This document shows, piece by piece, positions 49,350 to 59,101 of a stretch of DNA of 59,101 nt; the stretch's first letter is position 1; each line of letters begins with the position of its first letter. The position numbers and the translations under genes are program-made. Under the pieces are notes generated by a model. It saw only the letters and a list, made by a program, of their open reading frames with translations, had not been told where the DNA came from and ran no database searches. Location: positions 1 through 59,101 of the forward strand of contig NZ_BQXM01000034.1 of the NCBI RefSeq assembly GCF_022836495.1. Reading direction: 5' to 3'. Source of the stretch: Desulforhabdus sp. TSK. GTDB lineage: Bacteria; Desulfobacterota; Syntrophobacteria; Syntrophobacterales; Syntrophobacteraceae.

Positions 49350-50873
49350 ATGGGAATGAAAAGCCTTTTTTTGAGTGTCCTGAGTGGCTTGCTGCTGACG
49401 CTGGGATTTCCCAAGCCCGAGCTTTTCTACCTCTCCTGGGTCGCCCTCGTACCCCTTTTGCTCGCGTTGGAGGGCAAGTCGGGCAAAGAGGCTTTTCTCC
49501 TGGGCTATGTCTGCGGCATGGCCCATTATGCTTCCACCCTCTACTGGATTCAGTATGTCGTCCAGCACTTCGGCGGGATCCCTCTGCCCGTGGCGGTCCT
49601 GCTGGTCGCCCTGCTCAGCGGGTATCTGGCTCTCTATCCAGCCTGCTTTGCTGTCGCGGCTCACCGATGGCAGGGGCATCCCCTCCTGGAAATCTTCGGG
49701 CTTCCGGGGGTCTGGGTAGCTCTGGAGTGGGTGCGGGGAGCTCTACTGACCGGTTTTCCCTGGGCGAACCTGGGGTATACTCAAACCCCCTGGTCGCTCC
49801 TCATTCAAGCGGCCGATGTCACCGGTGTATTCGGCCTCTCCTGGCTGGTGGTACTGGGAAGCACGACGGTCCTCTCGTGCCTGAAGGGGCGCTGCGTCCG
49901 CTGGAGCCTGCCGGTCTTTGTCCTGTGCCTTTCGGGTACGCTGGTCTATGGGGGCTGGCGCCTGGACACCGTGAAGGCCTTGGAAAAGACAGCGGATTCC
50001 TGGACGGTGGCGGTCATCCAGGGGAACATCGACCAGGCTCGAAAGTGGGACCCTGCTTTTCAGCAGGAGACCCTGCGGCGTTACCGGGAGCTTTCCATGG
50101 CCGCTGCTGCCAGGAGTCCCCGCCCGGATCTCATCGTATGGCCCGAAACGGCGGCTCCCTTTTTCTATGGCGTGGAAGACGACCTGACGGAACAGCTCAA
50201 TGGAATGGTGCGCGAACTGGGGGTTCCCCTTCTCTTTGGGAGCCCCGCCATCACGCTCCTGGACGGTGAGCCCCGGTTTCAGAACCGGGCCTACCTGGTG
50301 GATGCCCGCGCGAACATATTGGGTTGGTATGCCAAGCAGCACCTGGTGCCCTTCGGCGAATACGTGCCCCTGCAGAAGCTGCTGTTTTTTGTGCACCGCC
50401 TTGTCCAGGCTGCCGGAGACTTTGTGCCCGGGCATGATTCTCAGCCCCTCCGCTGGGAAGATCGGGGACTGGGCGTTCTCATCTGCTATGAAGGGATTTT
50501 TCCCTCTCTGGCGCGCCGTACGGTCCTGGCGGGAGCTGCGTACCTGGTCAATATCACCAATGATGCATGGTACGGCAGGACCTCCGCCCCCTATCAGCAC
50601 CTGGAGATCGAACGATGGCGGGCCATCGAGCTTCGAGCTCCCATGATTCGCGCGGCCAATACGGGGATCAGCACGGTGATCGACGCTGCTGGAGAGAGTT
50701 GTGGTAGAATAGAGCTGGATCTTCAAGGGGAAATGGTGTGCACTGCGCGCTCACCGGGGCTCCTGACGATCTACGCACGATGGGGTGACTTTTTTGTATG
50801 GTTTTGTATGGCTGCGAGCATGGGCTGCATGGTTTATTCGACCCTGAAGCGCCGTTCCGCCAAATCAACCTGA
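49350..50873 (+). CDS. lnt: Apolipoprotein N-acyltransferase
   Basis: Inner-membrane enzyme that acylates the N-terminal Cys of lipoproteins, the last step of lipoprotein maturation. The 507-residue protein has an N-terminal set of about six membrane segments (1-205) and a nitrilase-type periplasmic domain (about 220-480). The catalytic triad is visible: Glu in IVWPETAAPFF, Lys in WYAKQHLVPFGEYVP, Cys in GVLICYEGIFPS. A last membrane segment lies at about 480-500. ATG 49350 or 49356 can be the start. prfB follows 13 bp after its stop. Confidence 0.93.
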   Translation: MGMKSLFLSVLSGLLLTLGFPKPELFYLSWVALVPLLLALEGKSGKEAFLLGYVCGMAHYASTLYWIQYVVQHFGGIPLPVAVLLVALLSGYLALYPACFAVAAHRWQGHPLLEIFGLPGVWVALEWVRGALLTGFPWANLGYTQTPWSLLIQAADVTGVFGLSWLVVLGSTTVLSCLKGRCVRWSLPVFVLCLSGTLVYGGWRLDTVKALEKTADSWTVAVIQGNIDQARKWDPAFQQETLRRYRELSMAAAARSPRPDLIVWPETAAPFFYGVEDDLTEQLNGMVRELGVPLLFGSPAITLLDGEPRFQNRAYLVDARANILGWYAKQHLVPFGEYVPLQKLLFFVHRLVQAAGDFVPGHDSQPLRWEDRGLGVLICYEGIFPSLARRTVLAGAAYLVNITNDAWYGRTSAPYQHLEIERWRAIELRAPMIRAANTGISTVIDAAGESCGRIELDLQGEMVCTARSPGLLTIYARWGDFFVWFCMAASMGCMVYSTLKRRSAKST

Positions 50874-50886
50874 GGAGGACTTCCAA

Positions 50887-52018
50887 ATGAATATCGATGT
50901 GGGTGACATCAAGGCGACGTTGAAGGAACTTTCTGAACGCTTCCAGACCCTCGGGGGGTATCTTTGACATAGAGGCCAAAAAGAAGCGCTTTGCAGAGTT
51001 GGAGCGGATTTTCGCAAAACCGGGATTCTGGGACAAGCCCGAAGAGGGGAAGCCCCTTCTGAAGGAGCGTTCGGACATCGGCGCAATCCTTCAAACCCTG
51101 CAGCAGTTTTCTGAAGGCCTGGAGGAGTGCGAGCTCCTGCTGCAGATGGCCCTCGAAGAGAATGACGAAGAGACGCTGAAGGAAGTCCTGGAGAAGTCGC
51201 AGGCCCTGAAGAAGAGCATGCGATCCCTGGAGCTGGAGCAGATGCTGTGCGAAGAGAACGACGACAAGAATGCCATCGTCTGCATCAACGCGGGCGCCGG
51301 GGGAACGGAAGCTCAGGACTGGGCCGAAATGCTGCTCCGCATGTATTTGCGGTGGTGTGAAAAGAAGAAATTTTCAACCCAGATGGTGGACCTCCTGGAG
51401 GGGGAAGAGGCCGGCATCAAGAGCGCCACCTTCACCGTGGAAGGGCCTCACGCGTATGGGATGCTCAAGTCCGAATCGGGCATTCACCGGTTGGTGCGCA
51501 TTTCGCCCTTCGACGCCAGCGGAAGGCGCCACACGTCTTTCGCCGCGGTGCTGGTCTACCCGGAAGTGGATGATAAGATCGAGATCGACATCAAGCTCTC
51601 CGACCTCAGGATAGACACCTACCGGGCGAGTGGAGCCGGGGGACAGCACGTCAACAAAACCAGCTCGGCCGTCCGTATCACCCACTTGCCGACCAACATC
51701 GTGGTGGCATGTCAAAACGAGAAATCACAGCACCGCAATCGAGACATCGCCATGAAGATCCTGCGTGCGAAACTGTACGAGCGCGAAAAGCATGCCCAGC
51801 AGGAAAAGATGCAGGAGGCTCATGACAATCTGGATGAAATCGCCTGGGGCAGCCAGATCCGCTCTTATGTCATGCAGCCCTATCGCCTGGTGAAGGACCA
51901 TCGCACCAACTTCGAGAAGGGCAATGTGGAGGCCGTGATGGATGGAGACCTGGATGAATTCATCGAGGCGTATCTCATGAATCTCATGAACACGCGAGAG
52001 CGGGCGTCCATCGGCTGA
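50887..52018 (+). CDS. prfB: Peptide chain release factor 2, with programmed +1 frameshift
   Basis: Release factor for UGA and UAA, 376 residues after frameshift. The first frame reads 26 codons from ATG 50887 to an in-frame TGA at 50965-50967. The site is CTCGGGGGGTATCTTTGAC: a ribosome-site-like G run, the slippery CTT and the UGA stop, as in the classical E. coli autoregulatory site. Reading continues in +1 from GAC 50966. The second frame has the stop-recognition SPF (RISPFDAS) and the GGQ motif (GAGGQHVNKTSSAVR). ATG 50887 follows GAGGAGG. RF2 level thus controls its own synthesis. Confidence 0.95.
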
Positions 52019-52105
52019 CAAGAATGCAGGAGAATGACGCTGCCCCCAACCCTCTTCAGGCTTTCGGGTTGGGATTGCAGACAGTCCCACTGCGCAGTCC
52101 AATAG

Positions 52106-52177
52106 AAAAGGGCGGGTCGTGCTTCCCTGACAGATCCAGGATGTCGGACAGGGAAGGGCGACCTGCCCTTTTCTTTA
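52106..52177 (+). terminator. Long hairpin terminator after prfB
   Basis: AAGGGCGGGTCG plus CTTCCCTG pair with CAGGGAAG plus CGACCTGCCCTT, then TTTCTTT. The hairpin lies between the convergent prfB and amt genes and could serve both. Confidence 0.75.
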
Positions 52178-52206
52178 CCCTTTTCATGCGCCACCGTCTG
52201 CGATTT

Positions 52207-53532
52207 CTACAGGCTGTAACCCACCTCCCCATGGAGCTCCCGATCCAGGCCGATGAGCTCCTGGTCTTCATCCACCCGAAGTCCCATGGTTTTGTCCAGC
52301 AGCCACCCGAGAAGGTAGGTCACGGCATAACAATAAAATCCCACCGCTGCGACGGCGATCACCTGGACCTGGAGTTGATGGGCATTGCCGCTCAAGAGGC
52401 CCTGGCCTCCCACCGTGGCAAAAATCCCGGTGGCGATGGGGCCCCATACCCCTCCAACCCCGTGCACCCCCACCACATCCAGGGAGTCGTCGTAACCCAT
52501 TTTGAATTTCAAACGAACGCCGTAGTAGCAGAGAGCTCCGGCCACCAGACCGATGAGGAGTGCTGCGGCGGGGGTGACAAATCCGGCTGCCGGGGTGATG
52601 GAGCCGAGCCCGGCAACGATTCCTGAAGCCAGCCCCAAAGCGCTCGGCTTGCCCAGGAGCCACCATTCCATCAGCATCCACGAGGTGGCGGCAGCCGCGC
52701 CGGCCACCATGGTGGTGGTGAAGGCCAGGGCTGCGCTGGCGTTGGCGGCCAGAGCACTTCCTGCATTGAAACCGAACCAGCCGAACCACAGCAGGCCGAC
52801 TCCCAGAACAGTCATGGCAAGGTTGTGGGGTACGAATTGTTCACCGGGATATCCCTGCCGTTTTCCGATGAGTGCAACAATGGCGAGGGAAGAGATGCCC
52901 GCGGTCAGATGGACGACGATGCCGCCCGCAAAGTCCAGGACCCCCATCTTGGCGAGCCAGCCTCCACCCCAGACCCAGTGCGCGACGGGGTTGTAGACAA
53001 AAAAGGACCAGAGCAGGATGAAAACGACATAGGTGCTGAACTTCATGCGCTCGGCGATGGTGCCGCTGATGAGCGCCGGTGTGATGATGGCGAACATGCC
53101 CTGAAACATGACGAAGGCATAGGTGGGGATAGTCCCTGTCAGAGAGTCCGGTGTCGTGCCTATCAGCAGGAACTGGCTGAGGTCGCCGATCCAGGCGTTG
53201 CCGGTGCCGAAGGAGAGGGAATAGCCCGTGAAAACCCAGAGGATTCCCACAACCGCAAGGGCCACAAAGGAATGCATATGAGAGCTCAGCACGTTTTTGG
53301 TCTGCACCATCCCGCCATAAAAAAGGGCGAGGCCCGGGAGCATCAGCATGACAAGGGCGGAAGAGATGAGGATCCATACGGTGTCCGCGGCGTTGGCCCC
53401 GGGCGCGTCGGCTGCCAGCGCCGTTCCACTGCCAAGCAGTGTGAGGGCCGGGAGAAGACCGGGAATAGACATTTTGGAGATCTTTTCAATGGAAACGGAA
53501 TGCAGCCGGCATGGTGACTGAAAAAAAGGCAT
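52207..53532 (-). CDS. amt: Ammonium transporter Amt, first copy
   Basis: Inner-membrane ammonium channel of 441 residues. A signal-like segment and an Ala-rich linker (to about 45) precede eleven membrane segments. Family motifs: LFYGGMVQTKNVLS, DFAGGIVVHLTAG (first pore His), GWFGFNAGSALAAN and DDSLDVVGVHGVGG (second pore His). The tail ending in GLDRELHGEVGY is the PII-contact region. The start at 53532 follows AGGGAG; the frame is open upstream to 53721. It is divergent from the PII gene. Confidence 0.93.
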   Translation of the reverse strand: MPFFQSPCRLHSVSIEKISKMSIPGLLPALTLLGSGTALAADAPGANAADTVWILISSALVMLMLPGLALFYGGMVQTKNVLSSHMHSFVALAVVGILWVFTGYSLSFGTGNAWIGDLSQFLLIGTTPDSLTGTIPTYAFVMFQGMFAIITPALISGTIAERMKFSTYVVFILLWSFFVYNPVAHWVWGGGWLAKMGVLDFAGGIVVHLTAGISSLAIVALIGKRQGYPGEQFVPHNLAMTVLGVGLLWFGWFGFNAGSALAANASAALAFTTTMVAGAAAATSWMLMEWWLLGKPSALGLASGIVAGLGSITPAAGFVTPAAALLIGLVAGALCYYGVRLKFKMGYDDSLDVVGVHGVGGVWGPIATGIFATVGGQGLLSGNAHQLQVQVIAVAAVGFYCYAVTYLLGWLLDKTMGLRVDEDQELIGLDRELHGEVGYSL

Positions 53533-54253
53533 GGTGATTTCTCCCTGAAGATAGTGTTCGCCCCTGCACCCTCCCGTGCGATTCCCATCTCCTGGCATCC
53601 ATGAGTCGGGTGACGCCGCTCCATGAATAAAAACGCCCATCGGCTTGTTTGGGGAGGATGGCAAAGGTCCGGATTTAAACCGGGCGCCATATGGAATCTC
53701 GATGCTTGTGCTTCGGCGCATGCGAATAGCAATCTATGGACCATAAGGATATTTTCATATAATATATTGAAATTGATATGATATTTTTCATTGATAGTGC
53801 CGGAAAAATCCCATAATTGATCCATAATTGTTCATTTCAGGTATTTTTAGACATTAGAGTCTACAAATATGTTCCCTGTTTGATGCTCCAGCGGCATTCT
53901 GCACGTAAAGATCGAGGAGACGAGCGCCAAAAGGGGGTTGTGGACTCAATTTCGCCGCTTGGCCTTTCCCTGGGTCTTCCTCCACAAATGAAAAATCCTC
54001 ATTTCAATATGATCCAATTTTGTCCAATACTTTTTCTATCTTTCAGAATATCCCTCCTCCGAACTGGTCTTTAATTTTTAAAGTAAATAAAATATGGCAC
54101 AAAAATGTAGTTTTATAGGGAAGACGATCCCCCTGGACTACAAACTTGTCATGCTGGAATGCTCCCTCTTTTCTGAAAGATGGGGTGAAGTCCACAGATC
54201 TTTATTATATAAAACAATTACTTATAGACTTAATGATTGCTCCGGTGCTTCCC
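53533..54253. other. Gene-free, AT-rich stretch between amt and glnB
   Basis: More than 700 bases without a convincing gene. Part of it (53740-54240) is clearly richer in A and T than the surrounding genes. It must hold the control region of the divergent amt gene, but I see no clear promoter for it. Confidence 0.5.
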
Positions 54254-54270
54254 TTGGCACGGCGCTTGGT
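54254..54270 (+). promoter_or_regulatory. Candidate sigma-54 promoter of glnB-amt
   Basis: TTGGCAC (54254-54260), five bases, then TTGGT (54266-54270). This matches the sigma-54 -24/-12 pattern TTGGCAC-N5-TTGCT with one change, the C of the -12 GC. It lies about 200 bp before glnB, a gene class usually driven by NtrC and sigma-54. Confidence 0.5.
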
Positions 54271-54407
54271 ATTAAGAGCCTCCAAGTGGCGATGTTGTGG
54301 AGACGACGAAAGAGGAGTTTTCACCATTCTGCAAAATTTCGCTGAGGAGGATCTGTCGGGGATCCATCGGCGGAGGGTGACAATGGAGTAGGGAAGAATG
54401 GCTTTGA

Positions 54408-54812
<405 letters not shown>

Positions 54813-54894
54813 GTGGGAACCAGGACGGAATATTACACGAGCCTGTGAATTTGCCGCCGCCGTCTTTCGGCGGTCGGTTCCGATGGAGGACAAC

Positions 54895-56235
54895 ATGTTG
54901 ATGGAACGATTGCTCGATACACTACGATCCAGCCTTCCCCATGCACGACGATGGTCCGGGAAAATCCTTGCCGGATGGGGGGGTGCTCTTTTGTCTCTTT
55001 CTGCGGGAGGACTCGCCTGGGCCGATGAAGCTGCCCCGCCCACCTTGAGTGCGGGGGACACGGCGTGGGTATTGACCTCCACCGCCCTGGTCATGCTCAT
55101 GACGCCGGGGCTGGCGCTTTTCTACGGCGGCATGGTCCGCAAGAAAAATGTGTTGAGCACCTTCATGCATTCCTTTGTGGCCCTGGCGGTGATCGGCATC
55201 CAGTGGGTGATTTACGGCTACTCCCTGTCCTTCGGTCCGGGAAATTCCCTGGTGGGAGATTTCAGCATGCTCTTTCTGGACGGCATCACGCCGGATTCCC
55301 TGAGCGGTACGATTCCCACCTACGTCTTCATGTGGTTTCAGGGCATGTTCGCCATCATCACGCCTGCCCTCATCAGTGGAGCCATTGCCGAGCGCATGAA
55401 GTTCAGCACCTATGTCGTATTTCTCGTGCTTTGGGCGACGCTGGTCTACGACCCCGTGGCCCACTGGGTCTGGGGCGGCGGGTGGATTCAGAAGATGGGC
55501 GCCCTCGACTTTGCGGGGGGAACGGTCGTGCACCTGTCCTCCGGGGCTTCCGCCCTGGCCCTGGTCTTCCTTCTCGGCAGGAGGAAGGGCTATCCCGGGG
55601 AGGATTTCGTCCCTCACAATCTGACCATGACCCTCCTGGGAGTCGCACTCCTCTGGTTCGGCTGGTTCGGATTCAACGCCGGAAGTGCCCTGGGAGCCAA
55701 TGGCATTGCAGGGCTGGCCTTCGCCACCACCATGATCGCTTCCGCTGCAGCGGGCTTTTCCTGGATGCTCATGGAATGGGTCGTCCACAAAAGACCCAGT
55801 GCCCTGGGTTTGGGGTCGGGAGTGGTTGCGGGCCTGGTCGTGATCACCCCGGCGGCGGGATTTGTAACACCCTTCTGGTCCATCGTGATGGGGCTGTCTG
55901 CGGGCGTCCTCTGCTACTACGGCATCCGCATCAAAGGAGTCTTCGGGTTTGACGATTCCCTGGACGTAGTGGGAATCCACGGGGTGGGAGGATCCTGGGG
56001 GGCCATTGCCACGGGAATCTTCGCCACCATAGGAGGAACGGGACTCGTTGCCGGCGATCCGTCCCTGCTGGGCAAGCAGTTCATCGGTGTGGCCGTCGTG
56101 GCGGTTTATGCCTTCGTTCTGACCTATGTCCTGGGATTGATCCTCGAAAAGACCATGGGACTCCGCGCCGATGAAGAGGCTGAAGTCATGGGCCTGGATC
56201 GGGAGCTGCACGGCGAGGTTGGCTATACGCTGTAA
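54895..56235 (+). CDS. amt: Ammonium transporter Amt, second copy
   Basis: A 446-residue ammonium channel, close paralogue of the copy at 52207-53532. It has a signal peptide ending near AWADE (about 44), then LFYGGMVRKKNVLS, DFAGGTVVHLSSG, GWFGFNAGSALGAN and DDSLDVVGIHGVGG with the two pore histidines in normal places. The last 12 residues, GLDRELHGEVGY plus two, match those of the other copy. ATG 54895 follows GGAGG. Probably co-transcribed with glnB. Confidence 0.93.
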   Translation: MLMERLLDTLRSSLPHARRWSGKILAGWGGALLSLSAGGLAWADEAAPPTLSAGDTAWVLTSTALVMLMTPGLALFYGGMVRKKNVLSTFMHSFVALAVIGIQWVIYGYSLSFGPGNSLVGDFSMLFLDGITPDSLSGTIPTYVFMWFQGMFAIITPALISGAIAERMKFSTYVVFLVLWATLVYDPVAHWVWGGGWIQKMGALDFAGGTVVHLSSGASALALVFLLGRRKGYPGEDFVPHNLTMTLLGVALLWFGWFGFNAGSALGANGIAGLAFATTMIASAAAGFSWMLMEWVVHKRPSALGLGSGVVAGLVVITPAAGFVTPFWSIVMGLSAGVLCYYGIRIKGVFGFDDSLDVVGIHGVGGSWGAIATGIFATIGGTGLVAGDPSLLGKQFIGVAVVAVYAFVLTYVLGLILEKTMGLRADEEAEVMGLDRELHGEVGYTL

Positions 56236-56268
56236 CGATTCGAGAGGTCCCTCTCACATCTTTCGCAC

Positions 56269-56300
56269 GGCCGGGAAGAGCTCCCCACTTCCCGGCTTTC
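56269..56300 (+). terminator. Hairpin between convergent amt and RNase genes
   Basis: GCCGGGAAG (56270-56278) pairs with CTTCCCGGC (56288-56296), then TTTC. The short T run makes it a moderate terminator, usable from both sides. Confidence 0.6.
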
Positions 56301-56308
56301 ACCGACTT

Positions 56309-58351
56309 TCATTTCGTGAAATCCGGAAGCTGAACCCTCAAAATGTCCTCCCGGGGATTCAATTTCTCGATCTTCACCCGAATCATTTCTCCCCGCTGAA
56401 GACGAACGTTCTCGAGAATGGGCACATTGGTCTCCAGGAGAAATTCGGGTATGAGGAGATGAGCGAACCGGCCGTTCAAATCCAGTACCAGGGCATTCAG
56501 GGTCTGGAGATCCTCCTGCTCCATGTACTTGAGAATCCAGTAGCGGGTCCACTTGCGCTGAATGAGGGAGATTTTCGACTGCATCAGGCCGAGCTTCATC
56601 ATCACCTGGCGCAATTCATCCTCGGAATAGAGGGGGGGTGCATCCATCATGAGGTGCTTGAGCTGCCTTTGGACGACAAGGTCTGAATACCGGCGTATGG
56701 GAGAAGTGGCCGTGGTGTATTGAGGCATCCCCAGACTGCAATGAGCGCCGGGCTTCGCGTCCAGCTCCGCTCGAGCAAAAAGGCGCCTCTGGCGGTAAAT
56801 CCGGTAGATCTCGTGCTCGCTTTGAGTGAAATCCGTTTCCGGCTTGCATTCCCCCTGGAGGCGATAAAGCGACGGAACGCCGTTTTCCGCCAGGTGAGCC
56901 GCCGCCGTCCCGTTGGCCGCAATCATCCATTCGGAAACGATGAGCTGGCTGGGGGATTCCTTCTCGTACCGGACCACTTGAATCATGCCCATCGGCCCCA
57001 CAAAAACCTGAATTTCAGGCAGGGGAAGAATGACGGCGCCCCTGGCCAGGCGCTGCTCTTTCAATTTCGATGCCAGGGCATGGAGCGTGTGGAAAGGCTC
57101 TTCCCGGACCCTGTCGTTCACTTCTTGATAGGTCAGTTGCTCCTTGATTTTGATGATGCTGGAAACGATCTCCCGGCTCTGGATTTCTCCCTGAGCATCT
57201 ATCCGCAGGAGGAAGCTGAGAGCGAGGCGATCTTCGCCGGCCTTCAAACTGCAGATCCCCTCCGAGAGAGCCGGGGGCAGCATGGAGATCCTGGCATCGG
57301 GCAGGTAGATGGAACTGGCCCTTTCCTGGGCGTCCAGATCCAGGGGACTGCCTTTGACGACGAATTCTGCCGCATCGGCAATATGGATTCCTATTTCGAA
57401 CAGGCCGCCTTCCAGGATCTCCAGGCTCAGGGCATCGTCGTAATCGCGGGTTTGAGCCCCATCGATGGTGAAGGTGTGGAGAGACCTCAGATCGCGCCGC
57501 TGTTCCCTGTCCCCGAGGCTATGAATGTCGGCGGTGGAGAGATCGGTAGCCAGATCTTCAATTTCTTTGGAGAATTCAGGGGAGATGTTCTGTTCCAGCA
57601 GGTAGAGGTTTTCGTTTTCGTGCCAGATCCCCATCCGCAGCAGGATCCGAAAGGCCGATTGAGGCAGGGGAGGAACGTTGGTCCTCTTGAAGAGCTCCTT
57701 CAGAAACGGGTACGATGGGGCGTCCTGGTTGAAAAGGCAAAAAGCCTTGAGATCCTCGATGAGGCTCGGCCACGGAGCGTTGATGCCGGCATCACCCCGT
57801 CCTTTGCGGTTCCAGATTGCCTGCAGCCACTGGGAGCCTGCCTCCAGCCGGGCCTCTTTTTCCTCTTCCCGCTGGATTTCCAGGCGTCTCTGATCCACCT
57901 TTTCCTGTGAACGGGGGAAAAACTTCCCATCCTTGAACTGAAAAAAAGTCCGATCCTGCAGGAGAGCGCGCTGAGCGGCTGCGACGTGGTTGTCCGTTAT
58001 GGCGTCGCTGAAGATGAATTCGGCGGCATCGCGGGCGGTGAGGCCTTCCTCTTCTCCTTCCACCAGGGACCAGAGCTCCTCGATATGGACCTCCTGCATG
58101 AGGCTCCTGCGCAGGGCCGCCACAGTCACCAGTTTCTGGACGAGTTCATCCCGGCTCAGCTTGGCGTTGAGAGGCTGGCTGCCGGCATGAATGACCCGGC
58201 TCTGGGCGAGGTTGATTTCACGATTCTGTTCCGTCAGGAGTGTCAGGCGGCTGTTTTTTGTGGCGAGGCTGACCCCGCATAGAATTTCCCGCGATTCGAA
58301 GAATTCGAGAATGGTCCCGGCAGGGATTTCCGTGGGAGGGTGCTGGCTCAT
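56309..58351 (-). CDS. RNase II/RNase R family exoribonuclease
   Basis: A 680-residue 3'-5' exoribonuclease. The N-terminal ~290 residues replace the usual cold-shock domains with helical segments. The catalytic RNB domain (about 295-610) has the Asp-rich metal site TIDGAQTRDYDDALSLE (about 296-312) and the closing TSPIRRYSDLVVQRQL (about 555-570). A short S1-like end follows. The shape fits the divergent RNB proteins of cyanobacteria and deltaproteobacteria better than E. coli Rnr. Its start overlaps the stop of the amidase gene by 4 bp, so the two are co-translated. Confidence 0.88.
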   Translation of the reverse strand: MSQHPPTEIPAGTILEFFESREILCGVSLATKNSRLTLLTEQNREINLAQSRVIHAGSQPLNAKLSRDELVQKLVTVAALRRSLMQEVHIEELWSLVEGEEEGLTARDAAEFIFSDAITDNHVAAAQRALLQDRTFFQFKDGKFFPRSQEKVDQRRLEIQREEEKEARLEAGSQWLQAIWNRKGRGDAGINAPWPSLIEDLKAFCLFNQDAPSYPFLKELFKRTNVPPLPQSAFRILLRMGIWHENENLYLLEQNISPEFSKEIEDLATDLSTADIHSLGDREQRRDLRSLHTFTIDGAQTRDYDDALSLEILEGGLFEIGIHIADAAEFVVKGSPLDLDAQERASSIYLPDARISMLPPALSEGICSLKAGEDRLALSFLLRIDAQGEIQSREIVSSIIKIKEQLTYQEVNDRVREEPFHTLHALASKLKEQRLARGAVILPLPEIQVFVGPMGMIQVVRYEKESPSQLIVSEWMIAANGTAAAHLAENGVPSLYRLQGECKPETDFTQSEHEIYRIYRQRRLFARAELDAKPGAHCSLGMPQYTTATSPIRRYSDLVVQRQLKHLMMDAPPLYSEDELRQVMMKLGLMQSKISLIQRKWTRYWILKYMEQEDLQTLNALVLDLNGRFAHLLIPEFLLETNVPILENVRLQRGEMIRVKIEKLNPREDILRVQLPDFTK

Positions 58352-59101
58352 GAAGAAGCTCCCATCCTGGCAAGGCCCTTCATCTGTTGGATGTACGACT
58401 GAATGCCGACGCTGATGGCCTTGGCCAATTTTTCCTGAAAAATCTTGTCCTTCAAACGACTTTCCTCCCGTTCGTTGGTGATGAAGGCCGTCTCGATGAG
58501 TATGCTGGGCATTTCCGCCCCCAGGAGCACATAGAAGGGGGCCTGCTTGGTGCCCAGGTCTTTGATACCCTCGTAGCTGACCTTGAGCCTGCTGATGAGC
58601 TGCTGCTGAACCTGCCGTGCCAGTTGAGCCGATTCATTGATTTTGGTGTTGAGCATCAGGTCCTGTAAAATAGCCTCCAGATCACTGACATTCTTGGAGG
58701 ACACGGCATTTTCAAAGGCCGCGACCCGTGCCGACTCCTTGTCCTTGGCGAGGTTCAAAAAGTAGGTTTCCGTTCCGAAAAGGTTCCTGTCCTCATGAGC
58801 GTTGGTATGGATGGAGATGAAAAGATCGGCTTTCCGGGCATTGGCAATGGCCGTGCGCTCCTCCAGGGAGAGGAATTTGTCCCGCGTACGCGTCAGGATG
58901 ACTTCACATTCCGTCGAGGTCTCCAGGACTTTCTTCAGTGCCTTGGCAATGGCCAGGGTGATGTTCTTTTCGTAAACCCCGTTGGGGCTGATGGCCCCCT
59001 TGTCTTTGCCTCCATGCCCCGGGTCCAGTACAATGCGCTTTACGTTCAGGCCCAGCTGGCGGGCCACACTGGGGAGGGGAGCGGCGGGGGGCTGGGTGGC
59101 C
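58348..59101 (-). CDS. N-acetylmuramoyl-L-alanine amidase, N-terminus beyond window
   Basis: Zinc amidase that splits peptidoglycan during cell division (AmiC type, Amidase_3). The visible 250 residues include the catalytic domain from KRIVLDPGHGGKDKGAIS (zinc His), the zinc Glu in YEKNITLAIAKAL, the zinc His in FISIHTNAHED and the catalytic Glu in SILIETAFITN. The frame is open through the right edge (Pro/Ala-rich linker before GLNVK), so an N-terminal AMIN domain and signal probably lie outside. An internal GTG at 59067 is not the true start. Four-bp overlap with the RNase gene. Confidence 0.9.
   Translation of the reverse strand, partial: ATQPPAAPLPSVARQLGLNVKRIVLDPGHGGKDKGAISPNGVYEKNITLAIAKALKKVLETSTECEVILTRTRDKFLSLEERTAIANARKADLFISIHTNAHEDRNLFGTETYFLNLAKDKESARVAAFENAVSSKNVSDLEAILQDLMLNTKINESAQLARQVQQQLISRLKVSYEGIKDLGTKQAPFYVLLGAEMPSILIETAFITNEREESRLKDKIFQEKLAKAISVGIQSYIQQMKGLARMGASS

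Noticed and set aside
54922-56211. 429-codon minus-strand frame opposite the second amt gene
   Set aside because: Antisense shadow; strongly His/Gly/Asp-rich composition typical of reversed membrane-protein codons.

Overview
The window looks like a chromosomal segment of a Gram-negative, strictly environmental bacterium, most likely a Desulfobacterota/deltaproteobacterial (Syntrophobacter-like) lineage. This is inferred from gene families and style (Lnt, AmiC-type amidase, PhoR with an extracytoplasmic domain, PHP-glycosyltransferase remnant, NDP-forming acyl-CoA synthetase, tandem Amt/GlnB), not from a database match. No tRNA, CRISPR array or intact insertion sequence was seen.

Left part (1-36 kb) is a phosphate-starvation island. 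It starts with the end of a 5S rRNA gene, then pstS-pstC-pstA. The remaining Pho genes, phoB-phoR-pstB-phoU, lie 30 kb away on the other strand. I find up to ten stretches with 7-bp half-sites (variants of CTGTCAC/CTGTAAC) at an exact 11-bp period, several followed 10 bp later by a -10-like hexamer: the layout of PhoB boxes. They precede pstS; an operon of an unknown 826-residue protein, a phosphatidylserine decarboxylase-like enzyme and an Lgt-like membrane protein; a DksA-like gene; a zinc-ribbon/HMA2-domain operon; an unknown 79-residue protein; a 22-residue-repeat protein gene; a PIN-PhoH gene; an orphan receiver gene; a secreted metallophosphoesterase; and phoB itself.

The most unusual part is 9.7-19.2 kb. 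Three proteins carry metal-ligand-free HMA2-type domains sharing an H-x-x-(P/Q)-G-R motif. With them lie a DUF5132-like membrane protein, an EcsC-like protein, two paralogues built almost entirely of 22-residue amphipathic repeats in the same register (apolipoprotein/synuclein style), a P2-type (Ca-pump-like) ATPase with an N-terminal HMA2 domain, and a MetK homologue lacking many catalytic residues and translationally coupled to the ATPase. I propose a phosphate-starvation membrane system of unknown function.

20-32 kb holds a truncated patatin-like gene, phoH, an orphan receiver, a decayed PHP-glycosyltransferase gene, a secreted calcineurin-type phosphoesterase, a fused membrane/spermidine-synthase-like protein and a secreted PHP-domain protein. 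36.5-59 kb is mostly housekeeping: a disrupted NDP-forming acyl-CoA synthetase, a sugar-phosphate isomerase-like gene, sHSP and Lon, a TtuA-type tRNA thiolase, radical SAM protein, NAD kinase, receiver-GGDEF protein, SpeD, CorC, Lnt, prfB with its programmed +1 frameshift, two ammonium transporters flanking a PII gene, an RNase II/R family enzyme and an amidase cut by the right edge.
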